A stretch of 64,000 bases of DNA from Microvirga makkahensis. Its GTDB lineage: Bacteria > Pseudomonadota > Alphaproteobacteria > Rhizobiales > Beijerinckiaceae. Shown one piece after another: positions 52,905 to 63,137 of this stretch. Position 1 is the first letter of the stretch, and every line of letters starts with the position of its first letter. The stretch lies in assembly GCF_009830105.1 (NCBI RefSeq), contig NZ_WURB01000008.1:124001-188000 (forward strand), given 5' to 3'. The notes beneath the pieces were generated by a model. The model was not told the DNA's origin. It saw only the letters and a program-made list of their open reading frames with translations, and made no database searches. The position numbers and the translations under genes were made by a program.

Positions 52905-55331
52905 ATGACACAGTCGAAGCCTCGTCAGCCTGTCATTCCGGGCTCGACCGGAACCTATGCGGTTCTGCCTCTGCGTGACATCGTCGTCTTCCCGCATATG
53001 ATCGTGCCGCTCTTTGTCGGCCGCGAAAAGTCGATCCGTGCGCTCGAGGAGGTGGTCAAGAACGACCGTCACATCCTGCTGGCCACGCAGATTGATGCAA
53101 CGGACGATGATCCTGCTGCGGACGCGATCTACAAGGTCGGCACCCTGGCCAATGTGCTTCAGCTCCTCAAGCTGCCCGACGGCACCGTGAAGGTGCTGGT
53201 TGAAGGCGCGAGTCGCGCCCAGGTGAAGGCCTATACCCGTACGGAAGAATTCTACGAGGCCGAAGCGGAAGTGCTTCCGGACTCCCTTGGCGACCAGATC
53301 GAGGCAGAGGCCCTGGCCCGTTCGGTGGTGGCCGAGTTCGAGAATTATGTGAAGCTCAACAAGAAGGTTTCGCCGGAGGTCGTCTCCGCCGTGACCCAGA
53401 TCGACGAGCCCGCAAAGCTCGCCGACACAATCGCTTCGCACCTCGCGATCAAGATTGCCGACAAGCAGGCGATCCTGGAGACGCCGACCGTCGCTCAGCG
53501 CCTCGAGAAGGTGCTCGGCATGATGGAGAGCGAAATCTCCGTCCTGCAGGTCGAGAAGCGGATCCGTACCCGCGTGAAGCGTCAGATGGAGAAGACGCAG
53601 CGCGAGTACTATCTCAACGAGCAGATGAAGGCGATCCAGAAGGAGCTCGGAGACGACGAAGGTCGCGACGAGCTGGCCGAGCTCGAAGAGAAGATCGAAA
53701 AGACCAAGTTCACGAAGGAGGCCCGCGAAAAGGCGCTCGGCGAGCTGAAGAAGCTCCGCCAGATGTCGCCCATGTCCGCGGAAGCCACGGTCGTACGCAA
53801 CTATCTCGACTGGCTGCTCGGCATTCCGTGGGGCCGCCGCTCGAAGATGAAGAAGGACCTGAAGGCCGCCCAGGACATCCTGGATTCGGATCACTACGGT
53901 CTGGACAAGGTCAAGGAGCGTATCGTCGAGTATCTGGCCGTGCAGCAGCGCGCCAACAAGCTCACGGGTCCGATCCTCTGCCTCGTCGGCCCTCCCGGCG
54001 TGGGTAAGACATCGCTCGGCAAGTCGATCGCCAAGGCCACGGGACGCGAGTTCGTGCGCATGTCGCTCGGCGGCGTCCGTGACGAGTCGGAGATCCGCGG
54101 TCACCGCCGGACCTATATCGGCTCGATGCCCGGCAAGATCATCCAGTCGATGCGCAAGGCCAAGACCTCCAACCCCCTCATCCTGCTCGACGAGATCGAC
54201 AAGATGGGCATGGACTTCCGTGGCGACCCGTCGGCGGCTCTGCTGGAGGTTCTCGACCCCGAGCAGAATAACTCTTTCAACGACCATTACCTGGAGGTCG
54301 ATTACGATCTCTCCAATGTGATGTTCGTGACGACCGCCAACACGCTCAACATTCCCGGTCCGCTTCTCGACCGCATGGAGGTGATCCGCATCGCGGGTTA
54401 CACCGAGGAAGAGAAGGCCGAGATCGCCCGCACGCACCTGATCCCCTCGTCCATGCAGAAGCATGGGCTGCAGGAGAAGGAGTGGAAGATCGGCGACGAC
54501 GCTCTGCTCATGCTGATCCGCCGCTACACCCGCGAAGCGGGCGTGCGTAACCTCGAGCGCGAGATCAACAATCTCGTTCGCAAGGCGGTGAAGGAGATCC
54601 TCATCTCCAAGGTGCCGTCGGTCGAGGTCACCACGGAGAACCTACCGGACTTCCTCGGGCCGCCGCGCTATCGCTACGGCGAGGCCGAGACGGAGGACTC
54701 GGTCGGCACGGTCACGGGTCTCGCCTGGACCGAGGTGGGCGGCGAGCTGCTCACCATCGAAGGCATCATGATGCCGGGCAAGGGCAAGATGACCGTGACG
54801 GGCAACCTGCGCGACGTGATGAAGGAATCGATTTCGGCGGCGGCGTCCTATGTCCGCTCCCGTGCGGTCGCCTTCGGCGTCGAGCCGCCGCTCTTCGATC
54901 GCCGCGACATTCACGTGCACGTGCCGGAAGGTGCAACGCCGAAGGATGGTCCATCTGCCGGCATTGCCATGGCGACCGCCATCGTCTCCGTGGTCACCGG
55001 CATTCCGGTTCGCCGCGACATCGCCATGACGGGCGAGGTCACGCTGCGAGGCAGAGTGCTTCCCATCGGCGGGTTGAAGGAAAAGCTCCTCGCGGCCCTT
55101 CGCGGCGGCATCAAGAAGGTCTTGATCCCCGAGGAGAACGCCAAGGATCTGGTCGACATCCCGGCGAGCGTGAAGAACGGCCTCGAAATCGTGCCGGTCT
55201 CCACCATGGATCAAGTGCTCCAGCACGCGCTCGTGCGCATGCCCGAGCCGATCGAATGGGACGAGGCATCAGTGCTCAAGGGTCCCAAACCCGCTGTCGA
55301 GGACGACGGGGCCGGAGTGGTTGCACACTAA
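52905..55331 (+). CDS. lon: ATP-dependent protease La
   Basis: 808 aa, LonA type. Degrades misfolded and regulatory proteins. N-terminal LON substrate domain ([21 protein letters not shown] split), coiled coil with [15 protein letters not shown]+ module with Walker [11 protein letters not shown] and Walker [12 protein letters not shown], and the protease domain with the catalytic Ser684 in PKDGPSAG and Lys at about 725 in GGLKEKLLA. Own promoter likely; strong terminator after it. Confidence 0.98.
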   Translation: MTQSKPRQPVIPGSTGTYAVLPLRDIVVFPHMIVPLFVGREKSIRALEEVVKNDRHILLATQIDATDDDPAADAIYKVGTLANVLQLLKLPDGTVKVLVEGASRAQVKAYTRTEEFYEAEAEVLPDSLGDQIEAEALARSVVAEFENYVKLNKKVSPEVVSAVTQIDEPAKLADTIASHLAIKIADKQAILETPTVAQRLEKVLGMMESEISVLQVEKRIRTRVKRQMEKTQREYYLNEQMKAIQKELGDDEGRDELAELEEKIEKTKFTKEAREKALGELKKLRQMSPMSAEATVVRNYLDWLLGIPWGRRSKMKKDLKAAQDILDSDHYGLDKVKERIVEYLAVQQRANKLTGPILCLVGPPGVGKTSLGKSIAKATGREFVRMSLGGVRDESEIRGHRRTYIGSMPGKIIQSMRKAKTSNPLILLDEIDKMGMDFRGDPSAALLEVLDPEQNNSFNDHYLEVDYDLSNVMFVTTANTLNIPGPLLDRMEVIRIAGYTEEEKAEIARTHLIPSSMQKHGLQEKEWKIGDDALLMLIRRYTREAGVRNLEREINNLVRKAVKEILISKVPSVEVTTENLPDFLGPPRYRYGEAETEDSVGTVTGLAWTEVGGELLTIEGIMMPGKGKMTVTGNLRDVMKESISAAASYVRSRAVAFGVEPPLFDRRDIHVHVPEGATPKDGPSAGIAMATAIVSVVTGIPVRRDIAMTGEVTLRGRVLPIGGLKEKLLAALRGGIKKVLIPEENAKDLVDIPASVKNGLEIVPVSTMDQVLQHALVRMPEPIEWDEASVLKGPKPAVEDDGAGVVAH

Positions 55332-55360
55332 GCGGCTGACGCAACGTTAGGTAAGAATGA

Positions 55361-55391
55361 GCCCCCGGACGAGAAATCCGGGGGCTTTTTT
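55361..55391 (+). terminator. Rho-independent terminator of lon
   Basis: GCCCCCGG-ACGAGAAAT-CCGGGGGC then TTTTTT. Confidence 0.95.
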
Positions 55392-55527
55392 GGTGCGAAA
55401 CAGCAGAAAATGGCCAATTTGCGGCGCTTTGGGGGTTGCTTACGGACTAGCTTTGCGCCACACGGATGCTCCTTGAAGCGGTGATACTACATAACCTGCG
55501 ATCGCTGCGATCACTGGAGGATATCAT

Positions 55528-55806
55528 ATGAACAAAGGCGAGCTCGTTGCTGCCGTCGCCGACAAGGTCGGTCTTTCCCGTGGCCAGGCTGGTGAGGCGA
55601 TCGACGCCGCCATCGAGGCGATCACCGGCGCTCTGAAGAAGGGGGACGAGGTGAAGATCGTCGGCTTCGGCACGTTCGTGGTCACCAACCGCGCCGCCGG
55701 CGAGGCCCGCAACCCGCGCACCGGCGAGAAGGTGACGGTCCCGGCTTCCAAGACCCCGAAGTTCCGCGCCGGCGCGGGCCTGAAGGAAGCCGTCAACGGC
55801 AAATAA
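55528..55806 (+). CDS. hupB: HU family DNA-binding protein
   Basis: 92 aa. Nucleoid-associated protein that bends DNA as a dimer. MNKGELVAAVADKVGLSRGQ, the helical dimer core, and the HU signature GFGTFVVTNRAAGEARNPRTG with the intercalating Pro arm, ending TPKFRAGAGLKEAVNGK. A strong ribosome binding site (GGAGG) lies 7 bp before ATG. Follows lon as in most proteobacteria. Confidence 0.98.
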   Translation: MNKGELVAAVADKVGLSRGQAGEAIDAAIEAITGALKKGDEVKIVGFGTFVVTNRAAGEARNPRTGEKVTVPASKTPKFRAGAGLKEAVNGK

Positions 55807-55836
55807 GCGCTTTTCAGCAGCTTTCAGCTGCCAAAG

Positions 55837-55873
55837 AGGGCCGATACGCTTGCGTTGTCGGCCTTCTCTTTTT
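55837..55873 (+). terminator. Rho-independent terminator of hupB
   Basis: AGGGCCGA-TACGC-TTGC-GTTG-TCGGCCTT stem followed by CTCTTTTT. Confidence 0.8.
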
Positions 55874-55962
55874 ATGTGAGGCGCATCGGGGCTGGAAACA
55901 TCCGCAGCTTCTGATATGACGCATGCTCCTTCGGCGACTGTTCCCCGAAGGGGCGCGAAAAC

Positions 55963-56038
55963 GGGCGGTTAGCTCAGCTGGTAGAGCATCGGTTTTACAC
56001 ACCGCAGGTCGGGGGTTCGATCCCCTCACCGCCCACCA
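55963..56038 (+). tRNA. tRNA-Val (UAC)
   Basis: 76 nt including encoded CCA. Acceptor stem GGGCGGT/ACCGCCC, D-arm TAGCTCAGCTGGTAGAGC, anticodon loop TTTACAC giving TAC, T-arm GGGGGTTCGATCCCC. Confidence 0.97.
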
Positions 56039-56592
56039 TCCCCCCGAGTGTCGGTTTCGTTCTCGTCCTGCGCTAACTTTTCGAGCACCTTCTCGGGTGC
56101 GACGTGCTGTTCGAGTTCGTCGAGGCTGGGGTCGTGCGCTTCGTCCACGCCGAGCCGTTGTGCGATGGCTCTGGTGAGAGACAGCAGCCGGGTGATCTCG
56201 TGCTCCGACAGGAGGTTGGTCTGGAGATCGAGCTCCGCTCTGCGATCGGCTGCCGCGGCGGCGCGGTTCTGGCTGATGAGCACGAAGGTCGACAGGAAGA
56301 TCGCTTCGACCGAGGCGATCGTCGCAAGGATCACGAAGGTCGGGTCGAAGGGAGCGATGCCCGGAAGCAATCCGGCATTGAGGAGCGTCCAGGCTCCGAC
56401 AAGGGCAAGATGCAGGTAGACGAACACCATGCTGCCGCTGAAGCGGGTGATGGCCTCGGCCAAGCGGTCCTGCAGTCCGGCTTGGCTTTCATCCCGCTGG
56501 CGCCTCTCCCGCAGGATATTGATGTTGCGTTCCAGCACGGACGTGAAGTCGCCAGGCCCGAGGGTTTCGGTGCTCGGACTGTCCGGCTTCAT
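56026..56592 (-). CDS. DUF1003 domain-containing membrane protein
   Basis: 188 aa from ATG 56592; a TTG 22 codons upstream (56658) is the alternative. DUF1003 core: two transmembrane helices at about 62-82 (GSMVFVYLHLALVGAWTLLN) and 90-112, joined by PGIAPFDPTFVILAT, then SQNRAAAAADRRAELDLQTN. A soluble C-terminal helix follows. Function unknown. Its stop codon (56026-56028) lies inside the convergent tRNA-Val gene, a 13-bp antisense overlap with the 3' end of the tRNA. Confidence 0.88.
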   Translation of the reverse strand: MKPDSPSTETLGPGDFTSVLERNINILRERRQRDESQAGLQDRLAEAITRFSGSMVFVYLHLALVGAWTLLNAGLLPGIAPFDPTFVILATIASVEAIFLSTFVLISQNRAAAAADRRAELDLQTNLLSEHEITRLLSLTRAIAQRLGVDEAHDPSLDELEQHVAPEKVLEKLAQDENETDTRGDGGR

Positions 56593-56802
56593 GCTTCTGC
56601 TGGACTCACGCTTCCACTCCGCCACGACCGGATCCTTCCTCTCACAAGAGTCGGACAAGAACGGCTGGCGAGCTGAAGAGTTCAGGGATTCTGATGGAGG
56701 GCGGGCTCGCCGAGAAGGGCTGAGGTGGAACGCCGCACCCCTGCAACAAGCCGTTGAGGTGTTTGTTTAGACACCGTTCCTCCCGAGACCGCTCCTGTGC
56801 CT

Positions 56803-56834
56803 AGCCCGCTCCACACCGGTGGAGCGGGCCTTTT
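56803..56834. terminator. Terminator-like hairpin before the DUF4142 gene
   Basis: AGCCCGCTCCAC-ACCG-GTGGAGCGGGCC then TTTT on the plus strand. On the minus strand it follows the DUF4142 stop by about 20 bp but without a U-run. No plus-strand gene ends here, so the direction is uncertain. Confidence 0.6.
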
Positions 56835-56855
56835 CATGCAAAACGGGCGGATGCA

Positions 56856-57470
56856 TTACCGCATGGTCCCCTGAATGTGCTCCAGCAGCGCGATATGCTC
56901 GCGGATCTGGGTGCGCGCCATCTTAGCCACGTTCATATGCTCGCGGTTCTGGGGATTGGATTGCAGATATTGCTCCTGCACCTGCAGCAGGTTGCGGTGT
57001 CCCTGCAGCTGTCCGTCCAGATAGGCCTTGTCGAAGGCGGCCCCGGCCTGCTGACTCTGCAGCGTCTGAAGCATGTCCCGGCCGCTGGCATCCATCTGCA
57101 TGTCGCCCTGCCTGTCCGCACCGGACTGCCCTGTCGCGGCTGTCGCTGCAGGATCCATCATCGAGCGCAGGACCTCGGCGAGAGTTGTCTGCTCCTGCAC
57201 CTCGAAGTTCGCAAAGCGCTTGAGATCCTCGTTGCGGGCCTTATTCAAGGCGATGCGGCTCGTTTCCAGAGCCACCATGCCGATCTGCATCGTCTGCTGC
57301 ACGTGGTGCATCTCGGCCTGATCCATCTGGCCGCCCATGCGGTTCATGCCGGAGGACCCGCCCGCGCCACCAGGTTGAGCAGTCGAGGACGATCCGCCGG
57401 TCTGCGCCAGGGCAGGGGCGGTCGCGAGGGTGACGGCAAGGCCACCAAGGAGGAGGGCACGTCGGTTCAT
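56856..57470 (-). CDS. DUF4142 domain-containing exported protein
   Basis: 204 aa from ATG 57470 (MNRRALLLGGLAVTLATAP). The signal peptide has an RR that could also serve Tat; cleavage near ALAQ. Gly/Ser/Gln-rich linker, then a DUF4142 ferritin-like four-helix region: IGMVALETSRIALNKARNEDLKRFANFEVQEQ split across helices, and the C-terminal helix AKMARTQIREHIALLEHIQ. Periplasmic; function unknown; members often respond to stress. Confidence 0.9.
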   Translation of the reverse strand: MNRRALLLGGLAVTLATAPALAQTGGSSSTAQPGGAGGSSGMNRMGGQMDQAEMHHVQQTMQIGMVALETSRIALNKARNEDLKRFANFEVQEQTTLAEVLRSMMDPAATAATGQSGADRQGDMQMDASGRDMLQTLQSQQAGAAFDKAYLDGQLQGHRNLLQVQEQYLQSNPQNREHMNVAKMARTQIREHIALLEHIQGTMR

Positions 57471-57719
57471 CAGGTTTCTCCATTGAGGTCGCAGCCCGGC
57501 CGCCTGAGCCTGAAAGGGGCTGGAATCGGAGGCCGCTGCTGCTGTCGCGAACGCTGGGGGCATGGCTTTGTTTCAGCTTGGCGGAAAGGACTTGTGAGCC
57601 CGAATACGGCAAACCGATTTTCAGGATGTGCATTTCGGCCCCGTTTTGCAGCCAAAGTGCATTTCAGGGGTTGCGAAGCGCTGCTTCCGAAGCTAATTGA
57701 CACAGGCCGTTCAAGGCGT

Positions 57720-57797
57720 CGGAGCGTAGCGCAGCCCGGTTAGCGCACTAGTCTGGGGGACTAGGGGTCGTGGGTTCAAATCCCGCCGCTCCGACCA
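57720..57797 (+). tRNA. tRNA-Pro (GGG)
   Basis: 78 nt including encoded CCA. Acceptor stem CGGAGCG/CGCTCCG, anticodon stem CTAGT/ACTAG around CTGGGGG giving GGG, T-arm GTGGGTTCAAATCCCGC. A decayed integrase gene abuts the 3' end, so this tRNA is a likely attachment site. Confidence 0.97.
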
Positions 57798-57839
57798 TTG
57801 AATTTCTTGGGATTTTGGCTCCCTTAGCCGATTTCTCCA

Positions 57840-58440
57840 AGCTTCGGTTTGCAGAATGGGTCGCAAACTATGCGCCGTGTCTGTTCCTGCGGTGCTCGTC
57901 CAACTTCGCGATGGCTGATTTCGCCAGAGTGCGAGTTGAGGCCAAACAGCAATCCAAAATCTTCTTTGCGTGAGCCTGCGTGTAGCCGGTGATGGTCGCG
58001 ATCCGGCGGCGGCGTCGCACTGGCTTCGGCCGGCATCGTGACCGCCCGTTCCGCGCAGGTCGTGGAAGTGCAGGTCCGCCGTCAGCCCGCTCCCGCTGTA
58101 GGCGTTTCGGGCCCAGGCCGCCCCATCCGCCTGGGCGAGCATTTGAATGCTCTGCCGGGTAAGGTATCGAGCGTTTCCTTCAGAGCGCGGGTGCGCGGGA
58201 TGAACGTAGTTGCGCGTCTTGCCCTGGCGCAGGCTGATGCCTTTCCGTCGTATGCCGAACCGAGGGAGGGCCAACAGGTCGCCTTGGCGCAGGCCTGCGT
58301 GAACGGCTAGGGCGAGCGCAACTTTCAGCTCGTCAGCCCGACACGATGGCCGATTCCCTGACTGGCATCCTGCGCGCTCGTGCCCGCAAGCTCCTGGCCC
58401 GAGCCATCGCGGTCGAAGCCGAGGGTGCCGGAGGACCGCG
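57840..58440 (-). pseudogene. Tyrosine recombinase (phage-type integrase), decayed
   Basis: Facing tRNA-Pro. One minus-strand frame shows ELKVALALAVHAGLRQGDLL with the first catalytic Arg, RRKGISLRQGKTRN, and later LHFHDLRGTG with the His-x-x-Arg box. The frame then breaks; the next frame continues as IATITGYTQAHAKKILDCCL and LAKSAIAKLDEHRRN. The position where the catalytic Tyr should follow ILD is not Tyr. At least two frameshifts and the loss of the nucleophile make it inactive. The N-terminal DNA-binding half is absent or unrecognisable. Residual marker of an integrated element. Boundaries are approximate. Confidence 0.8.
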
Positions 58441-58994
<554 letters not shown>

Positions 58995-59395
58995 GCTTTC
59001 AGGTCGTTGGGAAGGATGGTGGCCCATTCATGTGCCGGCCAACAAGATCCCGTCCCAGGACTTTGATCCGCGCTTGCGGAAAAGAAGTCAAAATTAGCAC
59101 TTATCTTATCTATAAATCCGATCTTGCATTTCGACAAAGCTACGTTTGCTCCTCAAAGGGAATGACCGGGAGGTGCAAACGAATTTTGTCCGTCGAAGCA
59201 AGAAAACATTTGAATCAAATGCTTAGATAAATTCCATAGTCATCAATTGCTCTGCCTTCGACAACAAGCGAATTCATCGCCCGTCTTGGCGCCATACTAG
59301 CGCAAGCTCCGAGAGATAGCGCGAGTTCGCCTGAGATTGTGCGCCATAGGGGCGTACGCCTTCCACGGCCAAGTGGACAGGTCGCAGGGGAAAAG

Positions 59396-61084
59396 ATGGG
59401 CTTTGGTAGCATTTCAATTCGCGCCAGATTGATCAGCGCATTCTCGATGTTTCTTTTGGTACTGGCTGGCATCTGCACCTTCAGCGTCAATCGGATCGCG
59501 GCTGTGAATGAGGTCTCCACCGAGATGGCCCACAATTGGATGCCGAGCATCCACACTATCGGAGCTCTCAATAAAGAGTTTTCCGACTTGGGAACGATCG
59601 CTATGGCGCATGTGCTCTCCACGTCGGATGCCGGTATGGCTCGCAATGAGAAAAGGCTTTCGGATACTCTTGCAAAGATTGAGAAAGAGCGTTCAACGTA
59701 CGAGAAGCTGATATCCTCGTCGGAGGAGAGAGCTCTTTATCAAACATTCAGCGAACAATTCTCAGAGTTTGTCAAAGCGAAAGATGCTGCACTAGAGCTT
59801 TCTCGTAGCAATGAGAACGAGAAGGCGCGGGACTATGTAAACGTCAGAGTCGTAGCTCTTCTTAACGCAGTCGATGAGACGTTGAGCAAGCTGGTCGTCA
59901 TGAATCTGCAGGGAGGCAACAATGCTAGCCTCAAAGGCGATGAGATATATAGCCAGACGATGAGTCTCATCCTCGCGTCAGCAGCAATCATTATGCTGGC
60001 TGGAATTTCAGGTGCCGTTCTTATAGTTCGCAGCATCGGTCGGGGCATCTCCTCGGTGGTTGTTCCCATGCAGCAGCTTGCAGCTGGAAATCTCGATGTC
60101 GCAATCCCCTCGCGAGGAGAGAAGACCGAAATCGGAACGATTGCGGATGCCGTGCAGGTGTTTAAGCTCGCACTGATCGAGCGCCGTCAGCTTGAGGAAG
60201 AGGCCAACACAAAAGAAGCGGAAGCTTCAGCTGAACGGAGGCGAATGCGCAATGAGCTTGCTGATAGCTTCCAATCCGCAGTCGGTGGACTTGTTCAGAG
60301 CCTATCGGCTGCCGCGACTGAGATGGAAGCGTCAGCCCAGTCCATGAGTTCGATTGCTGACCAGACTAACAGGCAATCTGTTGCTGTTGCCTCCGCTACG
60401 GAGCAGACTTCGTCAAACGTACAGACAGTGGCAGCCGCAACTGAAGAACTCTCCATTTCAATCCGTGAGATCGCGAGTCAGGTGGCTCACTCTTCGCGGA
60501 TTTCCGGTCAAGCTGTTCAGGATGCTCAGCGAGCGAATGACACTGTTCAAACACTCGCCTCGGCAGCCGAGCAAATCGGCAACGTAGTCTCATTGATCCA
60601 TTCCATAGCCGGACAAACGAACCTGCTGGCCTTGAACGCGACAATCGAGGCGGCCCGAGCGGGTGATGCGGGAAAAGGATTTGCTGTTGTTGCAACTGAG
60701 GTGAAGGAACTGGCGAGCCAGACCGCAAAAGCAACAGAGGACATTTCTCACCAAGTCGGATCGGTCCAGCAGGCAACTGAGCGCGCTGTGCAAGCGATCC
60801 ATAGCGTTGTTCAAACGATAGGCGAGATGTCACAGATATCTGTGGCAATTGCGGCTGCGATGGATGAACAAGGAGCAGCAACCTCTGAGATCGCCCGGAA
60901 CGTCCAAGAGGCTGCGCGCGGTACCGAGCAGGTCACCGGAAGCATCGGTACGGTGCAGCAGGGCGCAGCAGAGACAGGTGCTGCCGCCACCCAGGTGGCG
61001 GGATCTGCCCAGGAGCTTGCGCGTAGCTCTAGCATCCTGAGTCACGAGGTCGCCAATTTCCTCTCGGGAATACGCGCTGCGTAA
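59396..61084 (+). CDS. Methyl-accepting chemotaxis protein
   Basis: 562 aa from ATG 59396, with AGGGGA just upstream; the 19 upstream codons are not family-like. Inner-membrane chemoreceptor. TM1 at about 13-34 (FSMFLLVLAGICTF), a four-helix-bundle periplasmic sensor with no named ligand site at about 35-188, TM2 at about 190-212, HAMP at about 213-265 (MQQLAAGNLDVAIPSRGEKTE split), then the cytoplasmic signalling coiled coil with hairpin tip EQIGNVVSLIHSIAGQTNLLALNATIEAARAGDAGKGFAVVA broken across the conserved residues. No C-terminal CheR pentapeptide. Base composition is visibly more AT-rich than the core genes, as is its 300-bp leader, suggesting acquisition. Confidence 0.96.
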   Translation: MGFGSISIRARLISAFSMFLLVLAGICTFSVNRIAAVNEVSTEMAHNWMPSIHTIGALNKEFSDLGTIAMAHVLSTSDAGMARNEKRLSDTLAKIEKERSTYEKLISSSEERALYQTFSEQFSEFVKAKDAALELSRSNENEKARDYVNVRVVALLNAVDETLSKLVVMNLQGGNNASLKGDEIYSQTMSLILASAAIIMLAGISGAVLIVRSIGRGISSVVVPMQQLAAGNLDVAIPSRGEKTEIGTIADAVQVFKLALIERRQLEEEANTKEAEASAERRRMRNELADSFQSAVGGLVQSLSAAATEMEASAQSMSSIADQTNRQSVAVASATEQTSSNVQTVAAATEELSISIREIASQVAHSSRISGQAVQDAQRANDTVQTLASAAEQIGNVVSLIHSIAGQTNLLALNATIEAARAGDAGKGFAVVATEVKELASQTAKATEDISHQVGSVQQATERAVQAIHSVVQTIGEMSQISVAIAAAMDEQGAATSEIARNVQEAARGTEQVTGSIGTVQQGAAETGAAATQVAGSAQELARSSSILSHEVANFLSGIRAA

Positions 61085-61112
61085 GCGGATGTCGTAGGAC
61101 TATGGACCTCTG

Positions 61113-61140
61113 AAAGGCAGGGCTGTGCAGCCCTGCCTTT
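61113..61140 (+). terminator. Rho-independent terminator of the chemoreceptor gene
   Basis: AAAGGCAGGGCTG-TG-CAGCCCTGCCTTT, a perfect 28-bp palindrome 28 bp past the stop. Confidence 0.85.
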
Positions 61141-61400
61141 CCTGCGTTCGTGATCCACTCCACGGATTGGGCGCGCATCGAGCTCACCAAAGCCACGCGC
61201 GGCGGCTCCATCCCCTCCAGACCGGCGCTCAGATCTTTGACCGTGAAGACGCCAACGTGGTCATTTCCACCGAGAACGTCGACGGCTTCGAGAAGAGCAT
61301 GGGTTCGATCCGCTGCGAGGAGCGCCTGGCCCTCGCCATGAGACGTCCTGGAGCTTTCGTTGCTGGGGACTTCGGCGCCGCTGTTCCGACCACTCCGTGA
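61139..61400 (+). pseudogene. HK97-type phage major capsid protein, C-terminal remnant
   Basis: One frame gives FVIHSTDWARIELTKATRG, like the PADW-x-x-I-x-x-x-K motif of HK97-fold capsids. A different frame then gives QIFDREDANVVISTEN and SIRCEERLALAMRRPGAF with the closing VAGDF, the usual capsid C-terminus (ISxE..., AEERLALAVxRPxAFVxGDF). The piece between is deleted and the frames differ, so only a scar remains. Boundaries approximate. Confidence 0.65.
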
Positions 61401-61766
61401 TCAACATGAGTGAAGCGGACCGCCTCATCGCGACGCGGTCTCGCTCAAAGGAGAAAACCATTCAGATCAAAGGCATTGAGGACGTTCCGCCTCGGGAATG
61501 TGAACATCGCGCGCGGCTCCACGGCTGAGATCGTGGACACACCAAGAAGCTCCTGAAGGCAGGCTGTGCCGTTGAATTGAAAGGCAAGGCGTCTGCGGAT
61601 GCCGGGAAGAAAACCCCTGAGCCGAAGGGCTGGAGCAAGCGGACTGATGCTGGTTGAGAGACAAGGGCGGCATTGCCCCCCGGGTACCGCCCTTGTCTCT
61701 CCAGCCAAGCGGCCGCGCATGTTCACTAGGTGAGTCGAACGACAAGTTGATGACAATGGCAGATCG

Positions 61767-61916
61767 ATGCTGATCCCGGGAATGGCGGCCGAGCTCATCG
61801 TGCCGCTCAATGAGGCGAAGGAACACCTCCGTCCAGACCACCCGGACGATGACGCCTACCTCACCACCCTCATCGGCGCAGCAACAGCGGCTACACACCG
61901 ACACCCGCTTTGCTGA
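61767..61916 (+). pseudogene. Phage head-tail connector (gp6-like), truncated
   Basis: A 49-codon frame from ATG 61767 to TGA 61914. It reads LIVPLNEAKEHLRPDHPDDD then AYLTTLIGAATAATHRH, the N-terminal half of the gp6-like connector family (about 90-200 aa when whole). The rest is lost. It keeps the expected order after the capsid remnant. Confidence 0.7.
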
Positions 61917-61924
61917 CGGCAAGG

Positions 61925-62050
61925 ACGTTCATGCCCTGAATGCCGAACAGCCGGGCAGGCGGAAACAGGGAGTTCGGGTACCTCGTTGCCGTAGCCGTCG
62001 TCAATCTTATCGCGAGCCTGGAAAGTGATGCGGTCGCAAAGCTGCCATAT
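61925..62050 (-). pseudogene. Phage head-closure (head-tail adaptor) fragment, inverted
   Basis: Minus-strand reading gives CDRITFQARDKIDDGYGNEV, matching the N-terminal RHRITFQ-x-DGYGN pattern of phage head-tail joining proteins; a frameshifted continuation PARLFGIQGMNVLAVS resembles their C-terminal half. It lies on the opposite strand to the other prophage fragments. Boundaries approximate. Confidence 0.55.
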
Positions 62051-62126
62051 ACTGGGCAAGGTTTACTCCATAGAAAAAGGCGGCTCCGAAGAACCGCCTC
62101 AATTCAAGCTGCATTGGAAGCTGCTC

Positions 62127-62654
62127 TTAACCGCCATATGGCGAGACGCATGCCTGCCGTGGACCATTGTATGGCTGATAGGTGTTGTCAGATATCCGGT
62201 AGGACTTCCAGCGGTTCGTGCACCAGTTGACGTGTGCTGCACTCAGGCGAACTGGTGCGTATACCGGCGGCGCCGCAACCGCCGGCTGATTGGCTATTGC
62301 GCCTCCGATGATTGCTCCAGCAACAAAGGCTGCCGGGGGAAACCACCACCCGTTGGACTGGCGATAACCACGGCGGTACTCGCGATATCCGCGATGCCCG
62401 TTGTAGTAGCCGTATCTGCCGCGATGTTCGAAACGCGGACGAACAGCACGACGTTCGACACGTGAGCGTTCATCACGGCGCCGGTCGAAACGATCTCTGT
62501 CATGGTCGCGACGGACCTGCACCTGCCGAACCTGATTGCTGGCAGTGTCATGCTTGATGACAGGTATCGGCGCGGCCTGAGCAGCTGATACGGATGCACC
62601 AACAATACTCATGACCATAGAAGCTGCGCAAACACCCGAAATAACCTTATTCAT
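62127..62654 (-). CDS. BA14K family protein
   Basis: 175 aa from ATG 62654 ([20 protein letters not shown]). Signal peptide with cleavage near AAQA. Central Arg/Asp/Tyr-rich low-complexity region ([17 protein letters not shown], then YRRGYRQ), one hydrophobic segment [15 protein letters not shown], and the C-terminal BA14K motif [20 protein letters not shown] then [13 protein letters not shown] with the paired Cys. First known as a Brucella surface immunoreactive lectin-like protein; common in Hyphomicrobiales. It sits intact between prophage fragments. Confidence 0.92.
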   Translation of the reverse strand: MNKVISGVCAASMVMSIVGASVSAAQAAPIPVIKHDTASNQVRQVQVRRDHDRDRFDRRRDERSRVERRAVRPRFEHRGRYGYYNGHRGYREYRRGYRQSNGWWFPPAAFVAGAIIGGAIANQPAVAAPPVYAPVRLSAAHVNWCTNRWKSYRISDNTYQPYNGPRQACVSPYGG

Positions 62655-63137
62655 TTCATACTCCACAGGACGTGTTTTATCTCTTCGCCTGTGCAGAGAG
62701 TGGGATCAAGCCGGTGAATGCCATCTGAATGCTGGCATTAAGCTTTCGTAATGAGCCGGCAATGCGCTTGCTCCCTCAAGTGCTTCTGCTGATGTTGCGG
62801 GCCACCCCGACCAAGGACGCGCCGGCAGCATTGGCGAAGCACCGGACGGCCATGACGGCCTCCTCCCCGATGTAGTGGAGCCCTGCCGCCGGGGGGGCGC
62901 AGCCATGTCCCGCAGCGTCGGGGAGCATTCCGGCTCAAGCCAGTAGCAGAGCAGCGCATGGGTTGGGTCGCGATCATTGTTCATGGCTTCAGCATCCAGG
63001 TTTTCGGGCCTCGAACGGATCAGTTCACGGTTGCCGCGCGGGTCGCGGCGAAACCGTCACGGCCTCGCGGCTCCAGGGCATCAATCCCGTGAGTGTCTGG
63101 GTGAGTGGTCGGCCTTGACCAAGACCATTCGAATCGA
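62655..63137. other. Unrecognised sequence between BA14K and prophage fragments
   Basis: About 480 bp. A minus-strand frame at about 62706-62984 begins MNNDRDPTHALLCYWLEPE but has no known domain and changes composition midway; it may be a broken gene. Nothing else is recognisable. Confidence 0.4.

Noticed and set aside
61810..62028. A 72-codon plus-strand frame
   Set aside because: Overlaps the gp6-like remnant in a different frame; the similarity to phage connectors is in the frame starting at 61767.
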